From assembly GCA_029990175.1 (NCBI GenBank), contig JARKIP010000010.1, forward strand, positions 46,060,001 to 46,124,000: a DNA stretch of 64,000 bases, in the 5' to 3' direction. Shown here piece by piece: positions 63,838 to 64,000 of the stretch. This DNA is from Petunia secreta (lineage: Eukaryota; Streptophyta; Magnoliopsida; Solanales; Solanaceae). Both the position numbers and the translations under genes were made by a program. Every line of letters begins with the position of its first letter. The first letter of the stretch is position 1. Below the pieces are notes generated by a model. That model was not told where the DNA came from. It made no database searches and saw only the letters and a list, made by a program, of their open reading frames with translations.

Positions 63838-64000
63838 CACAGTGAGATACGATGTGGTTGGTAGGCGAGATACGGTTAGATACGAAGTGGTTGGTAGTTG
63901 AGATACAACGAGATACGATGTGGTTGGTAGTTGATATACAATGAGATACGATGTGGTTGGCAGGCGAGATACGGTTAATACGAGTTGGTTGGTAGTTGAG
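63838..64000. repeat. 32-33 bp minisatellite at window edge
   Basis: gtggttggta recurs at about 63854, 63887, 63919, 63951 and (as gttggttggta) 63983, within units of gagatacgatgtggttggta plus gttgagata or gcgagatacg. The array probably continues beyond the window. Confidence 0.85.

Overview
The window is repeat DNA from a large plant genome, probably a eudicot. Solanaceae would fit the mix of Ogre/Tat, CRM/Galadriel-type chromovirus, Athila and Tork elements, but no host gene was found to prove it. Almost everything from 1 to about 60,600 is LTR retrotransposon, and most of it forms one nest that can be taken apart base by base. No RNA gene, CRISPR array or recognisable host gene was seen.

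Layout. (a) 1-1731: the 5' end of an Athila-like element on the minus strand (LTR 418-1731, tRNA-Asp primer site, and a Cys-rich leader ORF running off the left edge). It sits inside (b) 1732-4391, a decayed chromovirus, the only plus-strand element. (c) 4392-7214 and 59998-about 60610: the two halves of a decayed Tat-type element on the minus strand, split by (d) E1, 7215-59997, a low-coding Ogre-like element with about 3 kb LTRs and 5-bp target duplication GCGGC. E1 carries three later insertions: E3, a chromovirus (11045-18708, TSD GTAAA); E2, a complete 23.1 kb Ogre-like element with 5.05 kb LTRs (26589-49687, TSD GTGAA); and E4, a Tork-like copia (52223-58891, TSD GTGTT) that splits the 5' LTR of E1. 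(e) 60611-64000: AT-rich DNA with simple repeats, a degenerate GAAACAGT-type array and a 32-33 bp minisatellite.

E2 holds the most biology. In sense order (right to left) it has a tRNA-Arg type primer site, ORF1 (plant-mobile-domain-like), gag, protease plus a G-patch, a predicted 253-nt intron whose removal joins protease to reverse transcriptase in frame, RNase H, a second RNase H, integrase, and a long 3' UTR. Three nonsense codons plus one gag frameshift in the gag-pol region, and one further nonsense codon in ORF1, suggest this copy is inactive. E1 has the same kind of primer site, polypurine tract and ORF1 but no gag or pol that I can find, so it looks like a non-autonomous partner of such elements.

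Signals not explained by standard annotation include: a second primer-site-like sequence inside U5 of both E1 and E2, at the same offset; a repeated 3' UTR hairpin in E2 whose stems change by compensatory substitutions; tandem repeats in both 3' UTRs with periods divisible by three; and GC-rich palindromic repeats in E3 that could encode a Pro-rich tail from within the LTR. LTR divergence estimated by eye (E1 about 5 %, E2 and E3 about 1 %, E4 about 0.5 %) agrees with the nesting order.
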